DNA from: Lomentospora prolificans | Lineage: Eukaryota; Ascomycota; Sordariomycetes; Microascales; Microascaceae | Length of the DNA stretch: 64,000 bases | Direction: 5' to 3' | Assembly: GCA_029532625.1 (NCBI GenBank) | Contig: JARFXM010000009.1 | Span: 2,542,001-2,606,000 of the forward strand | In this document: piece by piece, positions 37,105-45,605 of the stretch | Layout: each line of letters begins with the position of its first letter | Numbering within the stretch: position 1 is the first letter of the stretch | Program-made: the position numbers and the translations under genes | Notes under the pieces: model-generated | Database searches by the model: none | What the model saw: the letters and a program-made list of their open reading frames with translations, nothing else | Told to the model about the DNA's origin: nothing

Positions 37105-37854
37105 TCAAGCCGAATCCCTCCGTTTAAGCAGGCGTAGAGTGCACTCATTGAGGGCGTTCTCTAACTCTACAGGTGGTATCTCATCTGGAGTGCTGATATG
37201 CCAAAACTTGAAGTCGATTCCTCTATTGCGTTTCAGCTTCTCAATTCTTTCGTGTATGCCAGTCATCACGTCGTAATAATAATCAGCCATGTCGCCCACC
37301 AGACGAGGGCTGCCTCTCATCGCGTCGTAAGTATACTTAAACCTGTCGCCCGCTAAACGAGGGCTACCGCGTTTAATCCATGCTTCAACTTGGACAGCCA
37401 GTGCCTGAACTAGGCTTGCGTGGGGGAGAGCGATAACCACGCGTCGGATTTTGTTGTCATAACTTGTGATGAAATCAATTCTACTCATGACCTCGTGTGT
37501 TGCTTCGAGGGCTGCCCGCAACGGCGTTTTGGGAACACCGGGACCGAGAATGCGGCAGACATTATGACGGGAGCCGGCGCCAAAGAAGGCTATCTATCCT
37601 ACTTGGGCTTTGTCGGTCCAGAAGAGACGGCTTGCCGTGTAAACTCTCGCGACGAGAGAACTCTGTGCAACCCTCAGCGCTCTAGTCTCAGGGCAACGAT
37701 ACTGCAGGTGTATGATCCCCTTTCGGCGGTGGTGTACCACCATCTCGTGTATTGGCAACCCGTCGTAGATAGGAGTGGACCTGGGGTCAAATACACGAGA
37801 GATCTTTTTCCCGGAGCCATCGACTGGTGACCCATCGTGTGGAATGTCCGACAT
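37105..37854 (-). pseudogene. RNase H-like reading frame interrupted by an in-frame TAG
   Basis: One continuous frame of 250 codons broken only by a TAG at 37594-37596. Residues before the stop end in LFWTDKAQVG, and residues after it begin IAFFGAGSRHN. The two halves together read like a fungal RNase H-fold protein: a strand with the first acidic residue (WTD), a glycine loop and second strand (FFGAGSR), then PLRAALEATHEV with the Glu expected on the first helix. The third catalytic Asp, normally in a strand followed by Ser and Tyr/Leu, is replaced (VVIALPHASLVQAL). The C-terminal part contains an 18-residue tandem duplication (RGSPRLAGDRF and RGSPRLVGDMA). A stop created from CAG by C-to-T would fit one CpA to TpA change, but this is inference. 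An intron removing the stop would also delete the conserved second strand, so decay is the simpler reading. The family assignment is by pattern only. Confidence 0.55.
37265..37372 (-). repeat. Diverged 54-nt tandem duplication in the RNase H-like relic
   Basis: Two adjacent 54-nt units (37265-37318 and 37319-37372), about 74% identical by eye (14 differences). They keep the frame and encode RGSPRLVGDMADYYYDVM-like and RGSPRLAGDRFKYTYDAM-like segments. Confidence 0.8.
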
Positions 37855-38246
37855 TGAGCGGAACTAAGTGGTGATGAGGGTAGGATGATGTGGGGCTCTC
37901 AGTTGAAGCTGGGCGGTAGATAGGTAGAGAGGACCTCGACTGTTTCAAATAAAATAATATTAGAAGTGGTTTGTTTTCTTAAGTCAACGTAGTTATGCTC
38001 AATGATTATCGCGTGGGCTCTGTCTTCGTTCGTTGTGGATTGAGGGGAACTGGCCGGATGGACCGACGCAGTGACAATCTTTTCTAAACTTTTCCTAACT
38101 GCTGCTCCTTCCAAGTCCCTGACACCTCTCCCAGAAAGTAAGATTGCACATGTCAACTGGTGGTCATTCCAGCTATGTAGCTCCTGCCACAGTGGAACGT
38201 TCTGAGTAGCGACGATGCCACAAACTAGCCGCAAAGTTGTTAAGGT
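37855..38246. other. Intergenic region 3' of asparaginase
   Basis: About 390 nt. An open frame on the minus strand (37899-38234, 111 codons) starts 13 nt after the asparaginase stop. It shows no known motif and is more likely untranslated region than a gene. Confidence 0.4.
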
Positions 38247-39887
38247 CTAGTTGGTTCCAGCTCCAGCGCCCTTTCCGTTCTGCTTCGATGACGTATCAAT
38301 ATTCCTCCAAAGGTGGGCCCCGGTTTCCTTAAGCAGGCGCGCACACTCGGTGTTTCCTGCTCGCTCCGCGAGGAACAGCGGCGTATTGTCAGCCCAGTTC
38401 CTAAGGTGGACACTGGCCCCCTTTTCAAGGAGCAATCGCATAATGTCGGGGTTCGGGCCAAAAGCCGCGAGGTGGACAGCCGTGTTCCCAGCGTAGTCGA
38501 CCTTATTAAGCATCGCCAACTCGTCGCCGGCTAGTATATCTTTGACAGCAGCGAGGTCGCCGTTCCTGATGGCATAACCAAGCGCGGTGAAGGCGGCGTC
38601 TGTGTGCGTAAGGAGCGCTGTGGTGAAATCGCTTGATCCGGCGGGGTGAGAGAACACCGGTAGAGTTCGTTCAGTCATCTCACCTCTCAGAGATTGTGAC
38701 ATTCGTCGAGTTATTTCTTCCGTCGATAAGCCAGGAATACCGAGGAGGTAAGATAGCTTCGTCAGAGCGGCTTCAATGGTGAGGTCAAGGCCAAAGATAA
38801 CTCCAGCTCTTCCTAGTTCCGTACCCGGACCATAGATTGGAGAAACGAAGCCCGATGTGCATTGGGAGACGTTGACAATAATGTTGCCCCTCTTAATACC
38901 CTCACGAATAACTTTTGTCAACCCTCCGTCTATGCCACCCGGGGTATTCCCCATACCAAACGAGGCCAGAATCAATCCACGCAGATGAGGTAGCCGCAGT
39001 ACGGAGTCGATCATTGCGGGTTGGATTCCAGGGAAGATCCAGAGACACGCCACATGCGCAGTGTCAAGGTTAGTGGATATCCGGAATTCGGCCATCCCCT
39101 TTGGTCGGTGGATGAGCGACCAGTTGACATCGACACCAAGGCCATTAACCTTGGCTAAAGGCTCAAAGTTTGGACTCTCAAAGGCCTCAAAGGAGGATGC
39201 TGAAACCTTGGACGTGCGGTTACCCCTGAAGAGCCTGTGGTGGAAAAAGAGACAGACTTCAGGAATGACAAAGGTTCCTGCAATGATGAGAGATCCTAGC
39301 AGGTTATCTACCGCATCGGACTGCAGAGCAAAAATTGGGGCCTGTGATCCAGTAAGGATGACGGGCTTCCCGAGGTCCGACATCATAAATGAGAGGGCCG
39401 ATGCTGTGTAAGACAGCGAATCCGTTCCATGCAGGATCACGAAACCGTCATAAAGGGAATAATTTTCTTTGACCGCCTCGGCAATGGCCTTCCAACCCTC
39501 GCACGATATCGAGCTCGAATCCAGGAGAGGGTCAAATTCAAGGATGCTGTAGCGTATGTGGCGGGAATAGGCGCTTGGCGGGGTCCTAAGACTCTCTAGA
39601 GATAGCTCCTTTCCGTGATGGAAGGCCTGAAGTTGAACTGAAAATCCCCGAGTATGAGTCGCCGGTCATTAGTATCTGGGACTTTGTAGATCCATACCTC
39701 TTGGGATTGACTTGTCATTGAAGCACGGTCTAGGAGCCATGGCACTGTCGAGGAACCCTCCCATCGGTTGGAGACCATCGGGAGTTGGCTGCATGCAGAT
39801 TGTCCCGCCGGTCGCGATGATGAGAACTCGGGATTCCGGGTGGTTGCACGGGTACGCCATATCGGAGAGGGCATCAGGGGGCGACAT
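38247..39887 (-). CDS. Type I L-asparaginase with C-terminal ankyrin repeats
   Basis: CDS complement(38247..39637,39698..39887), 526 residues. It hydrolyses L-asparagine to aspartate and ammonia, probably in the cytosol since no signal peptide is seen. The nucleophile motif ATGGTI has Thr26; the second triad HGTDS has Thr135 and Asp136; Lys207 in RTSKVSASSF is at the position of the catalytic Lys. The sequence LGKPVILTGSQ is typical of the type I group. From about residue 400 the chain carries roughly three ankyrin repeats, seen as AALGYAIRNGDL-type and GNTAVHLAAFGPNPD helices and ending in TPLFLAERAGNTECARLL. The same two-domain plan occurs in the animal 60-kDa lysophospholipase/asparaginase ASPG. 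A 60-nt intron (donor GTATGG, branch ACTAATG, acceptor TTTCAG) joins the exons in phase 1 to give SIPRVQLQAFHHG. Confidence 0.9.
39638..39697 (-). other. Intron of asparaginase gene
   Basis: A 60-nt intron with donor GTATGG, branch TACTAATGAC and acceptor TTTCAG. It links the nucleophile exon to the rest of the catalytic domain. Confidence 0.87.
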
Positions 39888-40969
39888 CTTGAAGCAAACT
39901 TAGCCGTTGGTAGCGTCCTGACCTCGAAAGATGTCGCAACGCACAACGCCGGTAATTAATTGGGAGATATGCCTTGATAGTGCTTGAGATAAGGGTCGTA
40001 AACTGGCGTTGAAACCCCGCGTGAGGATATAGAGTACTCCTTCGTTAGGAAGGCCAGTTGATGTTTACCAGGGCAAAATTCAGATGGGCAAACGGTGTGG
40101 TGTGCGTTGGATGAAGGGCTTGAAGCTGTGTTGACGATGTCGTGCCTGAGTGGATAGACCGAGCTCGGCTATTAGAGGTGAATGGCTGGCTCTCTTACTG
40201 TAGCACTCGCGATACTTGATCGGCGATGGTTGTGCACTAGCTTGGTACTTTTAGGTAAGTATTGCATCAAACATGGATGTATTTTTAGTGACAGAGGGAT
40301 GGATAGATCGGAGCATGGTTTCTTAAAAAGAAGGCAAGGCACATATCCGATATTGAAGTGAGATGGCGTCTGGCTTCGAGGGGAGCCGCTGGAGAGCCGC
40401 TGGGGAGGACCGGCTTCTGCTTAGCTGCAACTGGGCACTAGGGTGGAAATGGCTGCCAGCCTGACAGAGGACTCAGCTCCAGTGGGCCTGGTATGAAGCC
40501 GTGGTCGGCCGCGGCTTGACACAAATCATTGTCGTCTATATCAAGTCATGATATTGTTCTTTCTCCAATTTGATCTGGGTAGGTGGCCCCCATGGTTAAA
40601 AATGGTAATTGAATCGCAATCCAGAGAGATGGAGTTGACGAAGTACTGATCTAATAGCAAGCGACAAATTTATCTTAATTCATTTAGAGCTCTCACATAA
40701 AAATATTAGTGTTAGGAAGAGAGCGCGTTTATGTAGAATTCTTGGCTTGCGGGCAATCTTGTGATGAAACATTACATCCGCGTCGCAGAAGAGGAAGAAG
40801 CAGCAAGAGAAGAAGTCTGGGAAGAATCGATGGAATATATCGCTCACTAGCATCAGGGGTGCAGGTCTAGGCTGATGCAAGGTCCATGTTCGTGGTCATG
40901 CGGCGGCTACCACGGACTCTCTCAGCTAAAGGGTGGGATTTGTGAGAGGTTGTTGATCCTATTACTTGC
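39888..40969. promoter_or_regulatory. Upstream region of asparaginase gene
   Basis: This stretch should hold the asparaginase promoter, which reads leftward from about 39888. No protein-coding frame with recognisable motifs was found. GATA tetramers occur, but at a level that could be chance, so no nitrogen-regulatory site is claimed. Confidence 0.4.
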
Positions 40970-41614
40970 CTAGCCAGTTATTCGTGGTAACAGCCTTCTC
41001 GTGTTGTTGAGCTTCGCTGGCTGCTGGGCAAGTAAACGATTGCGTATACTACTACCCTCCTTTTTGAGTTTCATTTTCCCGACCAAACCGCCATGGTCCA
41101 ACCCAAATAGCTCGTTGCACTCGAATTCAGATTGCACAGTGATGCGCGCCGCGTTCCTCGCCTTGGATCCAAGCGCAGACCCAGCGCTCTCGGCGTCAAA
41201 GGTGGCAAGAGTGGCCATATTAACTGATTGCGTCTCTCTCCTGGCCTCGATTTTGTCCGCGATCCATCTTTGGACTTGGGAAACACGACAGGTTTGCGGT
41301 CCGTTACGCAGCCGCTGAAGCTTGAATTTTCCCCGGCTTCCTGCGGAACTTGAGAGGCTGTCACCTGCCAGATGCAGCCCGTCGGTCTCCGGCCACGCCT
41401 CAGGGCGCGACGGTCGCTGGTGGACCTGCTGGTTGGATCTGGGAGCAATGCGAATCATGTGCTGTCGCCATCCAGCCCACCACCAAATCCTGAGCTTGTG
41501 GCCGAAGCACTGGCGCAGGTTGCGGCCGAAGAGTCGGTGTCCGCTTACGAAACCATAGATACCCCGGCTGCTCGCGTGAGAGAAGAGATCGAAGAGGAGT
41601 CTGAATCGGACCAC
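40970..41614 (-). CDS. Doubtful reading frame, no function recognised
   Basis: An open frame of 214 codons. Its last ~120 residues (around VQRWIADKIEARRE and NRLLAQQPAKLNNTRR) have a composition compatible with a real protein. Its first ~90 are Trp- and Arg-rich, overlap the plus-strand frame starting at 41372 on the opposite strand, and look like a shadow. There are no motifs, signal peptide or membrane segments. I list it only because the stretch is otherwise unexplained. Confidence 0.15.
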   Translation of the reverse strand: MVRFRLLFDLFSHASSRGIYGFVSGHRLFGRNLRQCFGHKLRIWWWAGWRQHMIRIAPRSNQQVHQRPSRPEAWPETDGLHLAGDSLSSSAGSRGKFKLQRLRNGPQTCRVSQVQRWIADKIEARRETQSVNMATLATFDAESAGSALGSKARNAARITVQSEFECNELFGLDHGGLVGKMKLKKEGSSIRNRLLAQQPAKLNNTRRLLPRITG

Positions 41615-42379
41615 GAGAGCATACCAGTGTCCGTCTCCGCGATAGAAGAAGAGCAGCCACGACGAAGGGCGGCAGAATTCCCGTTTCCAGCGTTAGCAAC
41701 CATCATAACGGATAATAGTGCTTCCTATTTTGAGGCCCCGCTAATAGAGGATAACACTTTGTCTCGAGGTGCGGACCCTGCTGAGTCACCAGCTGGATCG
41801 GGTGCCAGTCGCACCCCGGGCCTTGTGACTTTTGAGGACCCTGCTGAAGAAGACCTTGAGGCCTCTGAGCTTGACGCTGGACCGGCCCCGGCACTGAGCC
41901 CGAACCCCCCAAATCCCCCAAAGCAGCAGCCTAACAGCCAACATGAACCCTCTCACAAGGAGAAAATAAGTGGCAGCAAGACGTCATCCCCACCACCGCC
42001 TTCCACAACGCCTAAACAAGCCCAACCATTGGCCCGCCAAGATGTCGAAGCTCTTACCTTCTGCCTTGTCGACCAAGCTTCCCTGGTACCGAATCTGCCT
42101 CCACCACCAAAACCGCCGCACTCTCCCTCACCACAATCCACCGCTAAACACCTCACCTCGCCCGTTGTCTCTGCCACCATTCCCGAGACAACATCAGGAG
42201 AGCCTCTTCCCTCGATAGATCCACCTCCAATCTCCGATACCTCTGTTTCGATCAATATGGCGCCCGTACGTGATGAGCCCGCAAAGCCTCCCATCAACCC
42301 CTCCATGACCGACCTATCACCAAGATTTCTTCGTGCTACCCTCGCAACGCAGCCGCATAGCAAAGCTCTTAGTATCTAA
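41372..42379 (+). CDS. Proline/serine/acid-rich hypothetical frame, in phase with the V-ATPase subunit A start
   Basis: An open frame of 335 codons without a recognised domain. The predicted chain is probably disordered. It has an early hydrophobic-basic piece (RRSLVDLLVG), an acidic stretch around VREEIEEESESDHES, and a long Pro/Ser/Thr-rich part with PPPP runs. Its length without stops and its residue pattern argue for coding, but no domain supports it. It runs over the ATG of the V-ATPase subunit A gene at 42257, in the same frame, and stops inside that gene's first intron. Three readings fit: a separate upstream gene, an in-phase N-terminal extension of subunit A on a longer transcript, or a CT-rich leader that happens to be open. 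A possible acceptor (TGCCAG) lies directly before the ATG at 41372, so a further exon upstream is possible. Confidence 0.35.
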   Translation: MQPVGLRPRLRARRSLVDLLVGSGSNANHVLSPSSPPPNPELVAEALAQVAAEESVSAYETIDTPAARVREEIEEESESDHESIPVSVSAIEEEQPRRRAAEFPFPALATIITDNSASYFEAPLIEDNTLSRGADPAESPAGSGASRTPGLVTFEDPAEEDLEASELDAGPAPALSPNPPNPPKQQPNSQHEPSHKEKISGSKTSSPPPPSTTPKQAQPLARQDVEALTFCLVDQASLVPNLPPPPKPPHSPSPQSTAKHLTSPVVSATIPETTSGEPLPSIDPPPISDTSVSINMAPVRDEPAKPPINPSMTDLSPRFLRATLATQPHSKALSI

Positions 42380-44684
42380 TATGGCGTGCAGACGAATGAC
42401 AAAGGGGCCAAGGGCAACGCCCAGGCTGGTCCCGGGTCTGACGGTTTCCACCAGGGTAGGTGCCCTCTTCAAAATCTCACGCCTCGGGCGGAAGACGAGA
42501 GATAGAACCGTCTAACTGACTTGGCCTGGCTGCAGGTACTATTTACTCCGTGTCAGGGTTAGTATGGCCTCGAAGCCCATTTTTTATCCTATTTTTTGTT
42601 TCCCCGGATGGCCGCAGATCCCTCGCTCGCTCGAACCCCCCCCCCCCTTCCCCCCGGCTTGATACGGATGCCATGCTCACAGCTTCGCCTCTAAACACAG
42701 ACCCGTCGTTATCGCTGAGGATATGCTGGGCGTTTCCATGTTCGAACTTGTAAGCCACCCTTTCCCATACTTGCCAGACAAGTAGCTTCTATTAGCCTCG
42801 CTGCGACCGTGCACTGACTGCCCAAATCGGTAGGTCCAAGTCGGCCACGATAAGCTGGCTGGCGAGGTTATTAGCATTCGCGAAGACCAGGCCACCATCC
42901 AGGTATATGAAGAGACCTGTAAGAACCCCGCCAGAGCAACTACGCCGGTACCGTATAGACAAAGGCATCTCGAGGCTGATTTGAACTAGCTGGTGTGCGA
43001 GTTGGAGACCCCGTCCGTAGGACCGGAAAGCCTCTCTCGGTCGAGCTCGGACCCGGTCTTCTCGAAAATATCTACGATGGTATCCAGCGACCTCTTGCGA
43101 AAATTGCCGAAATAACCCAGAGCATCTATATTCCCCGCGGCATTGCCCTTCCGGCCCTCGACCGCAAGAAGAAGTGGGAGTTTACCCCTACGTTGAAAGT
43201 CGGTGACCACGTTTCCGGTGGTGACGTATGGGGTACCGTATACGAGAACTCTTTCCTTAAAGTCCATCGTATCCTTTTTCCCCCTAGGAAGGTTGGCGGT
43301 GTCATTACCAAGATCGCCCCCAAGGGTGAATATACTGTCGACGAGCCCCTTATCAGCGTCAAGTTCCAGGATGAAGTCACCGAGTACCCCATGATGCACA
43401 CCTGGCCCGTCCGCGCTCCGCGACTTACCAACGAAAAGCTTTCTCCTGATCAGCCTTTCGTCGTCGGCCAGCGCGTGTTGGATTCCCTATTCCCTGCTGT
43501 TCAAGGTGGTACTATTGCCATTCCGGGTGCCTTCGGTTGTGGCAAGACTGTCATTAGTCAGTCCGTGTCCAAGTTCTCCAACAGTGATATCATTGTTTAC
43601 GTCGGATGCGGAGAGCGAGGGAACGAGATGGCCGAAGTCTTGAAGGATTTCCCCGAACTCACCATCGAGGTAGATGGCAGGAAGGAGCCCATCATGAAGC
43701 GTACATGCCTCATCGCCAACACCTCCAACATGCCTGTCGCCGCGCGAGAAGCTTCTATTTACACCGGTATTACCGTGGCTGAGTATTTCCGTGACCAAGG
43801 CCTCGACGTGGCCATGATGGCCGACTCTTCGTCGCGTTGGGCCGAGGCGCTCCGAGAACTTTCGGGTCGTCTGGGAGAAATGCCTGCTGATCAGGGTTTC
43901 CCGGCTTATCTAAGTGCTAGGCTTGCCGGTTTCTACGAACGTGCGGGCAAGGCCATCTCTCTCGGCTCTCCTGAGCGCGTCGGCAGCGTGAGTATCGTGG
44001 CAGCCGTCAGTCCTCCCGGTGGTGACTTCTCCGATCCTGTCACGAGTGCCACGCTCGGTATCGTGCAGGTATTCTGGGGTCTCGACAAAAAGCTGGCGCA
44101 AAGAAAGCATTTCCCTTCTATTAACACCAGCGTGTCGTACTCCAAATACACAAACGTGTTAGACAAGTGGTACCCGAAGGACCACCCCGACTTCGCGCGG
44201 TTGCGTCTCACAATCAAGCAGCTGCTCTCGCAGTCCGAAGAGCTCGACCAAGTCGTGCAGCTCGTCGGTCGTTCGGGTCTCAACGACGAGGACAAGCTTG
44301 TCCTTGATATCACGAGAATCATCAAGGATGACTTCTTGCAGCAGAACGGTTACTCAGACTACGATCAGTTCTGCCCTCTGTGGAAGACGGAGTGGATGAT
44401 GAAGCTCATTGTCGGATTCTACGAGGAGGCCATGAAGGCGATCAGGCAAGAGCAGAAATGGTCAGATATTTCGTCGGCTACTACAGATCTTCAGAACAAG
44501 CTCCGTCGCCTCAAGTTCGAGGTGCCCACGGATGGAAAGGAGGTCGTCTGCAAGAGGGTAAGCAACCATCCCTTTGCTCCCATTGTCGTGATTTCTTCCG
44601 CATGCTAACGGTTGGCGATGATCTTAGTACGCTGAGATTCAGCAGGAAATGACGAATAAGTTCGCCGACGTCTTGGGAGAGTAG
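42257..44684 (+). CDS. VMA1: V-type proton ATPase catalytic subunit A
   Basis: CDS join(42257..42265,42392..42455,42536..42557,42701..42749,42834..42918,42990..44557,44628..44684), 617 residues, the normal length for fungal subunit A. It is the ATP-hydrolysing subunit of the V1 sector, which acidifies the vacuole and Golgi. The N-terminal beta-barrel contains GTIYSVSGPVVIAEDM and the non-homologous region that follows. The Walker A loop GAFGCGKT is at about 256-263; the Walker B region ends in AMMADSSSRWAEAL; ISGRLGEMPADQ-type and SPPGGDFSDPVT segments follow, and LQQNGYSDYDQFCP lies in the C-terminal domain. Six introns, five of them in the first 75 codons, were placed by hand; every join keeps frame. 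Cys283 in VYVGCGERGNE is the position where the yeast gene carries the VDE intein; there is no intein here. The first coding exon is only 9 nt (Met-Ala-Pro). It converges on the sphingomyelinase gene. Confidence 0.96.
42266..42391 (+). other. Intron 1 of VMA1
   Basis: Donor GTACGT after Met-Ala-Pro, branch TCTAAT, acceptor GTGCAG, phase 0. It joins to TNDKGAKGNAQ. Without it, the following codons have no start in frame. Confidence 0.75.
42456..42989 (+). other. Introns 2-5 of VMA1 with small exons between
   Basis: Introns at 42456-42535, 42558-42700, 42750-42833 and 42919-42989, separated by exons of 22, 49 and 85 nt. All have GT..AG ends, and CTAAC- or CTGAC-like branch sites are visible in most. 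The joined exons read continuously as the conserved subunit A barrel. Confidence 0.9.
44558..44627 (+). other. Intron 6 of VMA1
   Basis: Donor GTAAGC, branch GCTAACG, acceptor TCTTAG, phase 0. It precedes the last 18 residues and the stop at 44684. Confidence 0.9.
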
Positions 44685-45605
44685 ATTGGGAAAGAGTTAT
44701 TTGGGGCGCACGGCATCTATTCTAGTGGCATTGTGCTGTTTCTTGTGATAGTGTTCAACTCAGTTTGTTTACGATTTGATTAGGCCGATAGGGGTACCTT
44801 GCGGGAAATCCCCTGCTTTCAACTACGGTATCGTTTTTGGTATTCATACATTTGACTAGGGTTTGTTTGCCTTGGTCCTGTAAACAAAGCATGAACCCCG
44901 GAAACGGTGCGACTTTGTCGAGTAGTCTCGGTGAAGGTCTCGGCATGACCTGAGCCGGAGGTTATAAGAGGAAGATGCCGACGACTTGAGGTCCACGGTG
45001 CTCATAGTATCACGTGGAGTTAGGCATGTGAGCCTCCAACACCCTCACCCTCATACCTCATAGACATCTACACCCAGCCCTCGGAGCAACCCTGCTCCCG
45101 ACCTGTTTACCACAAGGCGTTCTTGTCTTATTTCCGAAGCCCGGAAACCCACCCCTGCGGCCGTCGTGGGTACGAGGTAGAGTGACGGGATGCGAGGCCC
45201 CATGGTTTGAATGGGTGACGCCTTTTTTTTTTTTTCCTTTTTTCTTTTCTTTTTTAGTGGACTCGCCTTGTCCTCTTTTCTTCTCCTGGACTAGATGTGT
45301 GCTTTTCACTTTCGCTGTTATACTTGTGCGTGCCACGACTTGGGTTTGACATGTTTACTCATCTCAGGAGCTGATGATATTCGCTAACCTGTTCCAGCGT
45401 CATGGTGCCGCTGCAAGGTTGACAACATAAACTACCCCGGAAAGAAAGAATATGTACAACCTAGATAGGTGTATGCGAAATAAACATTACAACCTTGTAT
45501 CCACGTCTTTTCCACCATACTCCAAACATATGCTCCAAGACTGCAAAACGAAGAAGAAGAAGAAGAAAGGAAACTTGAATACCTGCTCCCCTCTATATAT
45601 ATCGC
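44685..45605. other. Shared 3' intergenic region, VMA1 and sphingomyelinase
   Basis: About 920 nt between convergent genes. It holds a T-rich tract near 45223-45255 and no recognisable gene. Confidence 0.5.

Noticed and set aside
43575..43640. Possible intein in VMA1, as in yeast
   Set aside because: The sequence reads straight through VYVGCGERGNEM with no insertion.
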